Source: Rhizobium phaseoli
Lineage (GTDB): Bacteria > Pseudomonadota > Alphaproteobacteria > Rhizobiales > Rhizobiaceae
Reading direction: 5' to 3'
Assembly: GCF_010668805.1 (NCBI RefSeq)
Contig: NZ_WUFT01000003.1
Coordinates: 186,001-250,000, forward strand
DNA length: 64,000 nt
In this document: positions 19,686 to 28,176 of the stretch, piece by piece
Position numbering within the stretch: the stretch's first letter is position 1
Layout: each line of letters starts with the position of its first letter
Made by a program: the position numbers and the translations under genes
Notes under the pieces: generated by a model
Told to the model about the DNA's origin: nothing
Database searches by the model: none
The model's input: the letters and a program-made list of their open reading frames with translations, nothing else

Positions 19686-20414
19686 TTACTTACGGTTGCC
19701 CATGAATTGCAGCAGGAACATGAAGAGGTTGATGAAGTCGAGATAGAGCGTCAGCGCACCCATGATCGCCTTGCGGCCGGCCACGGCGACGTCATCGGCT
19801 TCCAGGTACAATTCCTTGATCCGCTGCGTGTCGTAGGCGGTGAGGCCTGCGAAGATCAGGACGCCGATCGCGGAGATCGCAAACTGCAGCGCAGACGACG
19901 CCAGGAAGATGTTGACGATCGAAGCGATGATCAGGCCGAAGAGACCCATGATCAGGAACGAGCCCATCGCCGACAGATCACGCTTCGTCGTGTAGCCGTA
20001 AAGCGACAGCGCGCCGAAGGAGGCGGCGGTGACGAAGAAGGTCTGAACGACGCTCTGGCCGGTGTAGACCAGGAAGATCGACGACAGCGACAGGCCGACG
20101 AGTGCGGCATAGACCCAGAAAGTCGTCTGGGCGGCGGCCACGCTCATGCTATTGATGCGGAAGCTCAGGAAGAAGACGGCCGCAAGAGGCGCAAGGATGA
20201 CGACCCAGCGCAAAGGCGACTGGAACAACAGCACGCCGAACTGGGTGAGCTGGCCGTCCTGAACAGCGAAGTTAAATCCGAGATATGCGGCCACACCGGT
20301 GATCGCCAGACCCAGCGCCATCAGGTTGTAGACCTTGAGCATATAAGTGCGCAGGCCTTGATCAATCATCTCGCCGGTCTGCGCGCGGCTTTGATAGTTA
20401 CGAAGGTCAGCCAT
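19686..20414 (-). CDS. Bax inhibitor-1 / YbhL family membrane protein
   Basis: A 242-residue protein with seven hydrophobic segments of the BI-1/YccA (TMBIM) family, thought to be pH-sensitive calcium leak channels in bacteria. Landmarks are YMLKVYNLMALGLAITGVAAYLG in the first segment, the SLSSIFLVYTG stretch, and the C-terminal GLTAYDTQRIKELY with its aspartate. It ends in a strong terminator and is preceded by a structured leader that matches the ybhL RNA motif position, so it is likely controlled at the leader. Confidence 0.93.
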   Translation of the reverse strand: MADLRNYQSRAQTGEMIDQGLRTYMLKVYNLMALGLAITGVAAYLGFNFAVQDGQLTQFGVLLFQSPLRWVVILAPLAAVFFLSFRINSMSVAAAQTTFWVYAALVGLSLSSIFLVYTGQSVVQTFFVTAASFGALSLYGYTTKRDLSAMGSFLIMGLFGLIIASIVNIFLASSALQFAISAIGVLIFAGLTAYDTQRIKELYLEADDVAVAGRKAIMGALTLYLDFINLFMFLLQFMGNRK

Positions 20415-20424
20415 AGTTTCCTCT

Positions 20425-20485
20425 TACAAGCTCCGATGGAAATACGGTGTCGGGTTTTCGACCCGGGCGCCGCTGCGGAGCTCCA
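20425..20485 (-). ncRNA. ybhL-type leader RNA motif upstream of the BI-1 gene
   Basis: The 5' leader of this BI-1 (ybhL) gene folds on the minus strand. AGCTCCG (20482-20476) pairs with CGGAGCT (20435-20429) as the outer stem. Inside, CGG/CCG and CGGGT/ACCCG (around GGGTCGAAAACCC) form an inner arm. A ybhL motif was described upstream of BI-1 genes in Rhizobiales, and position, strand and gene agree. I have not compared it with the published consensus, so the assignment rests on context and fold. Confidence 0.6.
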
Positions 20486-20593
20486 GCATGCCTGCAGACA
20501 ATATGAGGCTTTCGCCGATCGCAAACAAGAGGCTTGCAAAGGCTCGGTCGGTTAAATCGCCGTAAGGTGAAGGGTTTGGGCGCCGCTATCCGG

Positions 20594-23137
20594 TCAGAGT
20601 TCGCGCAGGACGGGCGCCGCCTTCTGCCCGAGGATCCGCCAGGTGCCGATGAGGCCGATGCCGACGGTGAGGACGAGCGCGGTCACCAGCGTCAGTCCCG
20701 CCACATCGGGCAGGAAGGTCGAGGGCAGGCGCATGATGCGGGCGACGATGAACCATGCGGCAACGCCGCCGGCGATCAACGCGAAGATCGCGGTCGCCAG
20801 CCCGAGGATCAGATATTCGTAGCTGAAGGCGCGAATCAGCATGGCGCGGGTGGCGCCAAGCGTCTTCAGCACCACCGCATCGTGGGTGCGCGCCCGGTTC
20901 CCGGCGGCAAGCGCGCCGGCCAGCACGAGGATCGAGGCGATGAGAGCAACGGAGGCTGCGGCGCGAATTGCAGTCGCAAGCTGGCCGACCAGCTGGTTGA
21001 CGATATCGATCGCGTCCTTGACGCGCACGCTGGTGATCGTCGGATAGGTGTTGGTGACGGATTTCAGGATCGCTGCATCCTCGGCCGGTGTCGAGGAGGG
21101 ATCGGTCAGCGTCGCTAGCCAGGCATGCGGGGCGCCGCGGAAGGTGTTCGGCGAGAAGACCATGACGAAATTGATCGACAGCGATTCCCATTGGACGCGG
21201 CGCAGATTGGCGATCTTCGCGGTGATGTTGCGGCCGAGCACGTTGACGGTGATCTTATCGCCGATCTTCAGGCCGAGTTCATGCGCCTCTTCCGAGGAGA
21301 AGGAGACGAGCGGCTCGCCGCTGTAATCCTTGTCCCACCAGCTGCCTTCGGTAAGCGCGGCGTTCTCCGGCAGGGTGTCGGCATAGGTTATGCCGCGATC
21401 GCCGTTCAGCACCCAGCGGCCGGCGGCCGGCACGTTCATCTTGGTGACATCTTCGCCGTTGAAGGCGACGATCCGGCCGCGCAGCATCGGCACCTCCACG
21501 AGCTTGCCCTTCGGCGCTTGCGCCCGGACGAGATCGCGGAAAGCATCGACCTCGGCGCTCTGGATATCGACGAAAAAGAAGTTCGGCGCGCCCTCGTTCA
21601 TACGGCCGGTCAACTGCTGACGCAGGTTGCCGTCGATCAAGGTCAGCGTCACCAGCAATGCCAGGCCAAGGCCGAGCGAGAGCACCACCGAGGGCGTCAG
21701 TGCGCCGGGGCGGTGGATGTTGCCGATTGCCAGCCGCAATGCCGGCGAATTGACCCGCGGGCTGCGGCGCGCAAGCCAGGCGATCGCTGCTGCGACCAGG
21801 CGGAGGGCGATGAAGGCGAAGACGATCGCACCGACGAAGACGACGGCGATGAAGCGGTCATAGGCGGTGAGGATGGCAAGGCCGGCAAGGGCGGCCATGA
21901 ACAGCGCGGCCAGCAGGATATAGGGCCAGGAGGGCAGGCGGCGGACCTCGAAACCCTGCTCGCGGAAGAGTGCCGTCGCCGGCACTTCGCGGGCGTGGCC
22001 GAGCGGCAGGATGGCGAAGGCGAGTGTCGTCAGGATGCCGAAGAGCGTGGCAAGCAGCAGGGCGCCGGGATAAAGGGTCGGCGCTGTGGATACCGGCAGG
22101 AATTGCGCCAGGAACTGCGCGGCGAAGATCGGCGATAGAGCGCCGATGACAAGGCCGATCAGGATGCCGCCAAGCGCGATGATGGCGATCTGGAAGAGAT
22201 AGATCAACACCACGACCTGCGCCGGCGCACCGAGACATTTGAAGGTGGCGATGGTGGTGCGTTTGGAATCGAGGAAGGCGCGGACGGCATTGGCGACACC
22301 TACGCCGCCGACGATCAGCGCGGTGAGGCCGACCAGCGTCAGGAACTGCGAGAAGCGGGTGATGTTTTCGGTGAGCGAGGGCGCGGCGCGGTCGCTGGTC
22401 CGAACAGCCCAGCCGGCGGAGGGGAATTCCTTGGCGGCGCGCGCCTGGATGCCGGACATCGCGCCCCTGTCTTCCAGCCGGATCTTGTAGGCATGTTCGA
22501 CCAGGCTTCCCGTCTGGATCAGCCCGGAGGCTGCGAGCGCCCGGCGGCTGACGAGCAGGCGCGGCGCAAAGCCAAAACCCTCCGACAATGCATCCGGTTC
22601 GGTTTTCACCGTGCCGGTGATGCTGAGCTTGACGTTGCCGAGCAGCAATTCGTCGCCGACCGCAAGCCCGAGCCGATCGAGAAGCAGCGGAGCTGCAACC
22701 GCACCATAGGTGCCGCCTTGGCCTGAAAGCAGCGCTGCGAGCGGATAATCCGGCTCGGCCACGAAGCGGCCGTAGAGCGGGTAGGCGTCATCGACGGCCT
22801 TGACCTCGACCAGCGCCTGATCGGAACCGTCAGGTTTGCGGGCCATCGAGCGCAGGCCCGTCGACACCGAAACGGTGCCGAGGCCGTCGAGGAAGCCCAT
22901 TTCCTCAGGCGTCGCCTCGCGATTGTTGAGCTCGAAGCGCACGTCGCCGGCCAGCAGCTCCTGCCCCTGCGAAGCGATCGTGTCGGTGATTGACTGCGAA
23001 ACGGAATTGACGGCGGCGATGGCGCCGGTGCCCAGCGCGATACAGGCGAGGAAGATGTAGAAGCCGCGAATGCCGCCGCGCAGCTCGCGGAGCGCCAGGC
23101 GAAAAGCGAGCGAGACGCGCGGCGTGACGATGCTCAT
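20594..23137 (-). CDS. FtsX-like ABC transporter permease (YbbP family)
   Basis: An 847-residue permease with an N-terminal membrane helix, two FtsX domains and eight or so further membrane segments, as in E. coli YbbP. Landmarks are LALRELRGGIRGFYIFLACIALG at the start, LVGLTALIVGGVGVANAVRAFLDSK before the middle helices, and the end VLTVGIGLIGTWRILGQKAAPVLREL. It overlaps its ATPase gene by four bases. The trio with a TesA-like hydrolase is conserved, suggesting movement of lipids or other hydrophobic molecules across the inner membrane; the substrate is not established. Confidence 0.92.
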   Translation of the reverse strand: MSIVTPRVSLAFRLALRELRGGIRGFYIFLACIALGTGAIAAVNSVSQSITDTIASQGQELLAGDVRFELNNREATPEEMGFLDGLGTVSVSTGLRSMARKPDGSDQALVEVKAVDDAYPLYGRFVAEPDYPLAALLSGQGGTYGAVAAPLLLDRLGLAVGDELLLGNVKLSITGTVKTEPDALSEGFGFAPRLLVSRRALAASGLIQTGSLVEHAYKIRLEDRGAMSGIQARAAKEFPSAGWAVRTSDRAAPSLTENITRFSQFLTLVGLTALIVGGVGVANAVRAFLDSKRTTIATFKCLGAPAQVVVLIYLFQIAIIALGGILIGLVIGALSPIFAAQFLAQFLPVSTAPTLYPGALLLATLFGILTTLAFAILPLGHAREVPATALFREQGFEVRRLPSWPYILLAALFMAALAGLAILTAYDRFIAVVFVGAIVFAFIALRLVAAAIAWLARRSPRVNSPALRLAIGNIHRPGALTPSVVLSLGLGLALLVTLTLIDGNLRQQLTGRMNEGAPNFFFVDIQSAEVDAFRDLVRAQAPKGKLVEVPMLRGRIVAFNGEDVTKMNVPAAGRWVLNGDRGITYADTLPENAALTEGSWWDKDYSGEPLVSFSSEEAHELGLKIGDKITVNVLGRNITAKIANLRRVQWESLSINFVMVFSPNTFRGAPHAWLATLTDPSSTPAEDAAILKSVTNTYPTITSVRVKDAIDIVNQLVGQLATAIRAAASVALIASILVLAGALAAGNRARTHDAVVLKTLGATRAMLIRAFSYEYLILGLATAIFALIAGGVAAWFIVARIMRLPSTFLPDVAGLTLVTALVLTVGIGLIGTWRILGQKAAPVLREL

Positions 23138-23841
23138 GCGATTGCCGCCGCGTTGTGGCGGGCGGCGCTGTCGCCTTCGATCCTGCCGGAGCGGACGCGG
23201 ATCTGGCGCGAGCAGCGGTTTGCGAGCGAGACGTCATGGGTGACGAGAAGCAGGGTCATGCCGCGTTCGACTTGCTTTGAAAACAGCAGGTCGGCGATCT
23301 GGCGACCGGTCTCGGTGTCGAGATTGCCTGTGGGTTCATCGGCGATCAGCAGGGCGGGCGAAGGGGCGAGCGCCCTGGCGATCGCCACGCGCTGCTGTTC
23401 GCCGCCGGAAAGCTGGCCGGGATAGTGGTTCAGCCGTTCGCCGAGGCCGACCGATTTCAGCTCGCGATGGGCGATCTCGAAGGCATTGCCGACATTGGCG
23501 AGTTCCAGCGGCACGGCAACGTTTTCCAGCGCCGTCATGTTGGCAATCAGGTGGAAAGATTGGAAAACGATACCGATGTTACGGCCGCGGAAATCGGCGA
23601 CCTGATCCTCGCTCAGCGCGTGGAGCGGCGTGTCGTTGATGTTGATCTCGCCGCTGTCGAGTTTTTCCAGCCCGGCCAGCACCATCAGCAGGGTCGACTT
23701 GCCGGAACCGGACGGGCCGACGATGCCGACCGATTCACCGGCAGCGATATCGAGATCGATGCCCTTCAGCACATGCACGGAGGCGGCTGCACTGCCGAGC
23801 GTCAGATCGGCGCCCTTCAACTCGATGATGGTTTTTGCCAA
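23134..23841 (-). CDS. ABC transporter ATP-binding protein (YbbA family)
   Basis: The ATPase partner of the YbbP-like permease, of the LolD/MacB class. It shows Walker A GPSGSGKST, Q-loop VFQSFHL, signature LSGGEQQRVAIARAL, Walker B ALLIADEPTGNLD and the H-loop LVTHD. I place the start at a TTG (23841, LAKTIIELKG), preceded by AGGG. An ATG at 23883 is also in frame, but the extra 14 residues are not family-like and cover a TATATA that may be promoter. It is divergent from the tesA-like gene. Confidence 0.92.
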   Translation of the reverse strand: MAKTIIELKGADLTLGSAAASVHVLKGIDLDIAAGESVGIVGPSGSGKSTLLMVLAGLEKLDSGEININDTPLHALSEDQVADFRGRNIGIVFQSFHLIANMTALENVAVPLELANVGNAFEIAHRELKSVGLGERLNHYPGQLSGGEQQRVAIARALAPSPALLIADEPTGNLDTETGRQIADLLFSKQVERGMTLLLVTHDVSLANRCSRQIRVRSGRIEGDSAARHNAAAIA

Positions 23842-23914
23842 CAGAAATCGCCCTATATAAAATCCATAATCGAATGGCCGCATAACAGCACTTCGCCAAT
23901 CTAGGGAAGCCAGA

Positions 23915-24559
23915 ATGAGATTTAAAGTTGCCGCGCTTCAATTCACCGTCATCGCCGTCTCGCTGATCTTTGCCGCTGCAGCCGATGCCCGGACGATCAA
24001 TCTCGTCGGTTTCGGGGACAGTTTGATGGCGGGCTACCAGCTGCCGCCCGGCGACGGCTTTCCGGAAAAGCTGCAGGCGGCCCTGAAGGCGAAGGGGCTC
24101 GATGTTGCCGTTGCCAATGCCGGGGTCTCCGGCGACACGACGTCAGGGGGACTTGCGCGCATCGATTGGTCGATACCTGACGGCACCGATGGCGTCATTT
24201 TGGAGCTTGGCGCCAATGATGCGTTGCGCGGCATCCCGCCTGAAGAAAGCGAGAAGAATCTCGATCAGATGATTGCTCGGCTAAAGGATCGCGGGATCGC
24301 CGTTTTGCTTGCCGGCATAATGGCGCCGCCGAACATGGGAGCGGATTATGCGGCGCGGTTCAATCCGATTTACCAGAGACTTTCGGAAAAACACGGACTT
24401 CCGCTCTATGCGTTTTTTCTCGACGGTGTCGCGCTGGATCCAGGGCTTAAACTCGAAGACGGCATGCATCCGAACACGAGAGGTGTCGAGATCATGGTCA
24501 GGAAGATGGAGCCCGCCGTCACAAATTTCGTCGAAGCGATTTCTTCTGTGAAGAATTAG
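23915..24559 (+). CDS. tesA: TesA-like arylesterase / acyl-CoA thioesterase (SGNH hydrolase)
   Basis: A 214-residue periplasmic SGNH hydrolase. A signal peptide (to about residue 25, ending ADARTIN) precedes the catalytic block I GFGDSLMAGYQLP with Ser36. Block III is LGANDALRG and block V DGMHPNTRG carries the Asp and His. E. coli TesA has the same build and acts on acyl-CoA, esters and lysophospholipids. It is divergent from ybbA-ybbP, the same grouping as in E. coli. Confidence 0.92.
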   Translation: MRFKVAALQFTVIAVSLIFAAAADARTINLVGFGDSLMAGYQLPPGDGFPEKLQAALKAKGLDVAVANAGVSGDTTSGGLARIDWSIPDGTDGVILELGANDALRGIPPEESEKNLDQMIARLKDRGIAVLLAGIMAPPNMGADYAARFNPIYQRLSEKHGLPLYAFFLDGVALDPGLKLEDGMHPNTRGVEIMVRKMEPAVTNFVEAISSVKN

Positions 24560-24627
24560 GGACTTGCGCGGCTGTTGATTGCGTGATTCCGTGTAAGCAT
24601 CTGCAAAAGATTCGGGGAGTGCTCGTT

Positions 24628-25221
24628 ATGCCGAGACTGTTTACCGCCCTCGAAATTCCGCGCAATGCGGCGATGAGCCTTTCATTGCTGCGCGGTGGCC
24701 TCCCCGGAGCACGATGGATCGATGTGGAGAATTACCACATCACGCTGCGCTTCATTGGTGATGTCGACGGCCGCACGGCCGATGAAATCGTAGAACGCCT
24801 CGACCGGATCGACCGGCCGGAATTCCAGTTCCGGCTCGAAGGCATCGGTTCCTTCGGCTCGAAGAAACCGCATTCGGTCTGGGCCGGTGTTTCGCAATCG
24901 CCTGAAATGCATGCGCTGCAGGGTGAGATCGAGCGCATCTGCCAGCGTATCGGCCTGCCGCCGGATCCGCGCAAATTCATGCCGCATGTGACGCTGGCGC
25001 GGCTGAAATCGTCGCGGCTCGACGATGTCGTGCAATATCTGGCGGGACGCGGCAACTTCCACACCACAACCTTCACCGCGCCGCGCTTCGTGCTGCTGTC
25101 GTCGCGCGAATCGGTCGGCGGCGGCCCTTACCTTACCGAGGAAGTGTTCCCGCTGCACGAGGCGCGCTCGACGCCCAGCGTTTCGAGCAGGCTGCTGCAG
25201 CCGGTCAAGAGCCTGGCGTAG
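24628..25221 (+). CDS. thpR: RNA 2',3'-cyclic phosphodiesterase
   Basis: A 197-residue member of the 2H phosphoesterase superfamily (ThpR/LigT), which opens 2',3'-cyclic phosphates on RNA ends and can join tRNA halves in vitro. Both catalytic motifs are present: His37-x-Thr39 (NYHITLRFIG) and His120-x-Thr122 (FMPHVTLARL). The start MPRLFTALEIP is the family start. Its last 94 bases overlap the 3' end of the convergent phosphatase gene, giving antisense coding on both strands. Confidence 0.92.
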   Translation: MPRLFTALEIPRNAAMSLSLLRGGLPGARWIDVENYHITLRFIGDVDGRTADEIVERLDRIDRPEFQFRLEGIGSFGSKKPHSVWAGVSQSPEMHALQGEIERICQRIGLPPDPRKFMPHVTLARLKSSRLDDVVQYLAGRGNFHTTTFTAPRFVLLSSRESVGGGPYLTEEVFPLHEARSTPSVSSRLLQPVKSLA

Positions 25222-25628
25222 ACCAGCTCGAAACCTGCCGGGCCGCCATAATAGGGATCGGGAATATCCTCTCCCGTTTTGAGCGCGATATCACCGAAGA
25301 GGCGAATGTTTGCCTCAGGCGGCGCGATCTTCTCGAGTGCTGCCAGGTTGTCGCGGTCCATGGCCAGGATCAGATCGAAATCCCTGAAATCGCTGGAGCG
25401 GACACGGCGGGCACGCTGTCCTGAAATATCGATGGCGTGATTTTGAGTGGTGGCAATCGACCGCCGGTCGGGCGGCGCGCCTTCATGCCAGCCGCCAGTG
25501 CCGGCGGAATCGACCGTGAAACGGCGGGTCAGGCCCGCCTCGGCGACCAGGTGGCTGAAAATTCCTTCCGCGAGTGGAGAACGGCATATATTGCCCATGC
25601 AAACGAAGAGGATGCTGATGCGTTTCAT
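25128..25628 (-). CDS. Low-molecular-weight protein-tyrosine phosphatase
   Basis: A 166-residue LMW phosphatase. The P-loop is at the amino end: Cys10-x5-Arg16 in LFVCMGNICRSPLAEG. The general-acid loop IPDPYYGG is near the C terminus. The start MKRISILFVC at 25628 matches the family; seven residues more are possible. Such enzymes dephosphorylate tyrosine kinases or arginine-phosphorylated proteins. Its C-terminal residues, read opposite thpR, are not family-like, so its natural stop may have shifted into the neighbour. Confidence 0.92.
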   Translation of the reverse strand: MKRISILFVCMGNICRSPLAEGIFSHLVAEAGLTRRFTVDSAGTGGWHEGAPPDRRSIATTQNHAIDISGQRARRVRSSDFRDFDLILAMDRDNLAALEKIAPPEANIRLFGDIALKTGEDIPDPYYGGPAGFELVYARLLTGCSSLLETLGVERASCSGNTSSVR

Positions 25629-25663
25629 CGATAGACCTGTCGGACACATAGGAGGAGCATGGC

Positions 25664-25969
25664 ATGAAAATGGAAAGACTTGAACGGACGGCGGTCGAGG
25701 CGCAACTGGCGGAGCTTGCAGGCTGGGCGCTCAATGATGCCGCCTCTTCGATATCGAAGAGCTTCAAGTTTGCAAACTTTGTCGAGGCTTTCGGTTTCAT
25801 GACGGAGGCGGCGATCACGGCCGAAAAACTCAACCACCATCCTGAATGGTTCAACGTCTATTCCAGGGTGGACGTGACGCTGAACACGCATGATGCCGGC
25901 GGACTGACGGAGCTGGATTTCAAGCTGGCCAAGGCGATGGAGAAGGTTGCGGCGCGACGCGGCGTCTGA
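25664..25969 (+). CDS. phhB: Pterin-4a-carbinolamine dehydratase
   Basis: A 101-residue pterin dehydratase which recycles 4a-hydroxytetrahydrobiopterin formed by phenylalanine hydroxylase. The active-site pattern is [32 protein letters not shown] with the double histidine and the later histidine. AGGAGG stands eight bases before the ATG. It is divergent from the phosphatase gene and precedes a DUF1232 gene on the same strand. Confidence 0.94.
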   Translation: MKMERLERTAVEAQLAELAGWALNDAASSISKSFKFANFVEAFGFMTEAAITAEKLNHHPEWFNVYSRVDVTLNTHDAGGLTELDFKLAKAMEKVAARRGV

Positions 25970-26033
25970 AAGCGGGGCGATTGAAAGAGTGGGCGCCATC
26001 CCCATATGTTCGCATGGACGAAAGGAGGCAGGG

Positions 26034-26426
26034 ATGAACGACGTCAAATTCGGGGAAATCCTGTTGCCGGGCGACGAGGACACGCAGAGCCGACGGGAAA
26101 AGACCGTAAGGCAGAAATTCTGGCCGACTTTCCGGCGGGCTGTGCGGCAGATTCCCTTCTCACGCGATGTCGTTGCCGGTTTTTACTGCGCGCTCGATCC
26201 GCAGACGCCGACAAAGGTTCGCGGCGTGCTGCTTGCTGCGCTTGCCTATTTCGTCATGCCGATCGACATGATCCCGGATGTTTTCGCCGTCATCGGCTTT
26301 TCCGACGATATTGCCGTGCTCTCGGCCGCCTTCGCCATGGTGCGTGGCCATATCCGCCCAGGTCACTATGAGGCGGCCGACCGCGTTCTGGCCGACCAGA
26401 CTGAAGATACGATGAAGACGATCTAA
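26034..26426 (+). CDS. YkvA / DUF1232 family membrane protein
   Basis: A 130-residue protein with the DUF1232 (YkvA) signature: LLAALAYFVMPIDMIPDVFAVIGFSDDIAVL, in which Pro-Ile-Asp-x-Ile-Pro-Asp is diagnostic. Two membrane segments are likely. The start at 26034 is set by an excellent AAAGGAGG site. Function is unknown. It is convergent with the ECF sigma gene and 65 bases downstream of phhB. Confidence 0.88.
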   Translation: MNDVKFGEILLPGDEDTQSRREKTVRQKFWPTFRRAVRQIPFSRDVVAGFYCALDPQTPTKVRGVLLAALAYFVMPIDMIPDVFAVIGFSDDIAVLSAAFAMVRGHIRPGHYEAADRVLADQTEDTMKTI

Positions 26427-26477
26427 AGCGCGTCGCATCAAATCTGATTCATGTGACGTGCTTTAATCCTTTGTTTA

Positions 26478-26527
26478 TGCATGTCGTTATCCCGGAACCG
26501 CTGCACACTTCCGGGCGACATGCATTA
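26478..26527. repeat. TGCATGTCG...CGACATGCA palindromic repeat between YkvA and sigma-factor genes
   Basis: TGCATGTCG (26478-26486) pairs with CGACATGCA (26516-26524), with an inner CCCGG/CCGGG stem at 26491-26495 and 26511-26515. The hairpin ends where the sigma-factor stop codon begins. A run of more than 20 bases including it (from about 26469) reappears inverted after typA near 45157-45190. A second imperfect palindrome, GCGCGTC...GACGTGC, precedes it at about 26428-26461. Confidence 0.75.
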
Positions 26528-27085
26528 GGCCATCTCGCGTTCCAGCACCTTGCGGAGCTTGGCGAAGGCAAGCCGGATACGCGACTTGACCGTGCCGAGC
26601 GGCAGCCCGGTCGCTTCGGCGATTTCCGAATGCGATTGACCGAGGAAGAAGGCGGCGCGCAGCATGTCGCGCTGCTCCTCCGGCAATTGGCCGACGGCGG
26701 CGCGTATCCTGGCGTCGCGATCGTCATTGGCGATGATTTCTTCCGCGCCGATATCGGCCGGCGGCTGCAGGGCCGGATCGGTCTCATCAATGATGCGGGT
26801 ATTGGTGCGGCGCTGCAGGTCGATGCGGCGGTTGCGGGCAATGCGGAAAAGCCATGTGGAAAGCGAAGATCGCGTGGCATCGTAGAGATCCGCCTTGTGC
26901 CAGAGCACGATCATGATCTCCTGAACCAGTTCCTCGGCCTCGCCTGACGTCATCTTCTGGCGCATCAGCCAGGCTTTCAGCCGGGGCGCGAAATAGTCGA
27001 ACAGGATGGAAAAGGCCTGCTGGTCGCGATCTCTGGCGACGGCCTTCGCGAGGGCAGCGAAACGCTGTCTTTCCTCGGCATCCAT
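26525..27085 (-). CDS. ECF-type RNA polymerase sigma factor
   Basis: A 186-residue group-4 sigma factor. Region 2 (about 20-90) includes DYFAPRLKAWLMRQ, EELVQEIMIVLWHKADLYD and STWLFRIARNRRIDLQRR. Region 4 (about 130-185) includes LPEEQRDMLRAAFFLGQSHSEIAEATGLPLGTVKSR. It is of the general RpoE class that often works with a ChrR-like or other anti-sigma gene next door, but none is adjacent: the DUF1232 gene converges on one side and a secreted-protein gene diverges on the other. Its control partner must be elsewhere or absent. Confidence 0.92.
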   Translation of the reverse strand: MDAEERQRFAALAKAVARDRDQQAFSILFDYFAPRLKAWLMRQKMTSGEAEELVQEIMIVLWHKADLYDATRSSLSTWLFRIARNRRIDLQRRTNTRIIDETDPALQPPADIGAEEIIANDDRDARIRAAVGQLPEEQRDMLRAAFFLGQSHSEIAEATGLPLGTVKSRIRLAFAKLRKVLEREMA

Positions 27086-27419
27086 GTCTCCTCACCAGCC
27101 CCCTGCGCAATAAAATCGTATCGGATTTCCAAGTCTTAATGAGGTACAACGGATTTGGGAAAGGTCAAACTCTTGCCTGAATCTTTGTGTCTTAAATTCA
27201 GCGGAACGGACGGCCAGCACCATCGGGACACGGTGTTGCGGCCGATGCCGTCAAAGGGTCGAAAATTGACACTCGAGCTGAAATGACACAGGCACATACA
27301 AATCGCGGCTATTGTTGACCATTTGGTAACCTGAATTAAGTCAAAATAAAGCAGATCGTGATTATGCGGCGCCCGCTATGATCGCTTCGGGCCTTGATCG
27401 CAAGAACCGGCAGGAATCC
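27086..27419. other. Divergent promoter region between the sigma factor and the IalB-like gene
   Basis: The 334-base region is AT-rich relative to its neighbours. On the minus strand a TTGACC lies about 65 bases upstream of the sigma start. On plus, TTGACC with a GAATTA 17 bases on lies about 80 bases before the IalB-like start. These are possible promoters only. I see no gene or RNA in it. Confidence 0.4.
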
Positions 27420-27932
27420 ATGTTTGTAAAAAGTATCGTATCCGCTCTCGCACTCACCCTTGTCATGGCCGGAGTTGCGGCAGCGCAGCAGGCCGCTGCG
27501 CCGAACCGCATCCAGCAGTTCCAGGCATGGGGCGCCTACTCCTACAAATCGGGCAACAGCACCGTATGCTATGTGCTGTCCGTTCCGACGGCAAAGCAGC
27601 CGGCAAGCGTCGACCACGGCGACAACTTCTTCATCGTCTCGCAGCGTCCGGGCCAGAACATCTCCTACGAACCGCAGGCGATGATGGGCTATACGGTGAA
27701 GGAAAATTCGAAGATCAACGTCGTCATCGACAACAAGACCTTCGTGATGTTCACCAAGGACAAGGCCGGATGGGTCGAGAATGCCGCCCAGGAGCCGGCT
27801 CTCGTCGCGGCGATGAAGACCGGTCATTCGATGACGGTGAATGCCGTTTCCCGCAAGGGCACCGGCACCTCTTACAGCTATTCGCTCTCCGGCATCTCGG
27901 CTGCGCTGAAGCAGATCGAAAGCTGCAAGTAA
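27420..27932 (+). CDS. Invasion-associated locus B (IalB) family protein
   Basis: A 170-residue exported protein of the IalB family. The start MFVKSIVSALALTLVMAGVAAA at 27420 gives a standard signal peptide; the mature protein starts near QQAAAPN. YSYKSGNSTVCYVLS, HGDNFFIVSQRPG and the AAMKTGHSMTVNAVSRKGT segment are typical. In Bartonella the family affects host-cell entry, while in free-living relatives it is a periplasmic protein of unclear role. It is monocistronic and ends in a terminator. Confidence 0.9.
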   Translation: MFVKSIVSALALTLVMAGVAAAQQAAAPNRIQQFQAWGAYSYKSGNSTVCYVLSVPTAKQPASVDHGDNFFIVSQRPGQNISYEPQAMMGYTVKENSKINVVIDNKTFVMFTKDKAGWVENAAQEPALVAAMKTGHSMTVNAVSRKGTGTSYSYSLSGISAALKQIESCK

Positions 27933-27958
27933 GCGGTCTTGAGCCGCAGAGTTTCAAG

Positions 27959-27988
27959 AGGCCGGCCTTGCGCCGGCCTTGCTGTTTT
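27959..27988 (+). terminator. Intrinsic terminator after the IalB-like gene
   Basis: AGGCCGGC (27959-27966) pairs with GCCGGCCT (27972-27979), followed by TGCTGTTTT. It begins 27 bases past the stop. Confidence 0.7.
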
Positions 27989-28176
27989 CCATCTATAGTG
28001 ACGCGCGGGCAAAATGATGCTAAAGGGCGCGCCAACAGCGGATAGATCGCGATCAGTCGCCGTTCCGCCATTCAATTTTTGCCGATCTGCCGTCATGCGT
28101 CCGCAAGTCTTCCGGTTCACCCTGAAGCATGCGGGCTCGCAGGGGCAGGACATGTTTGAATTCGGGATGAATGCCT

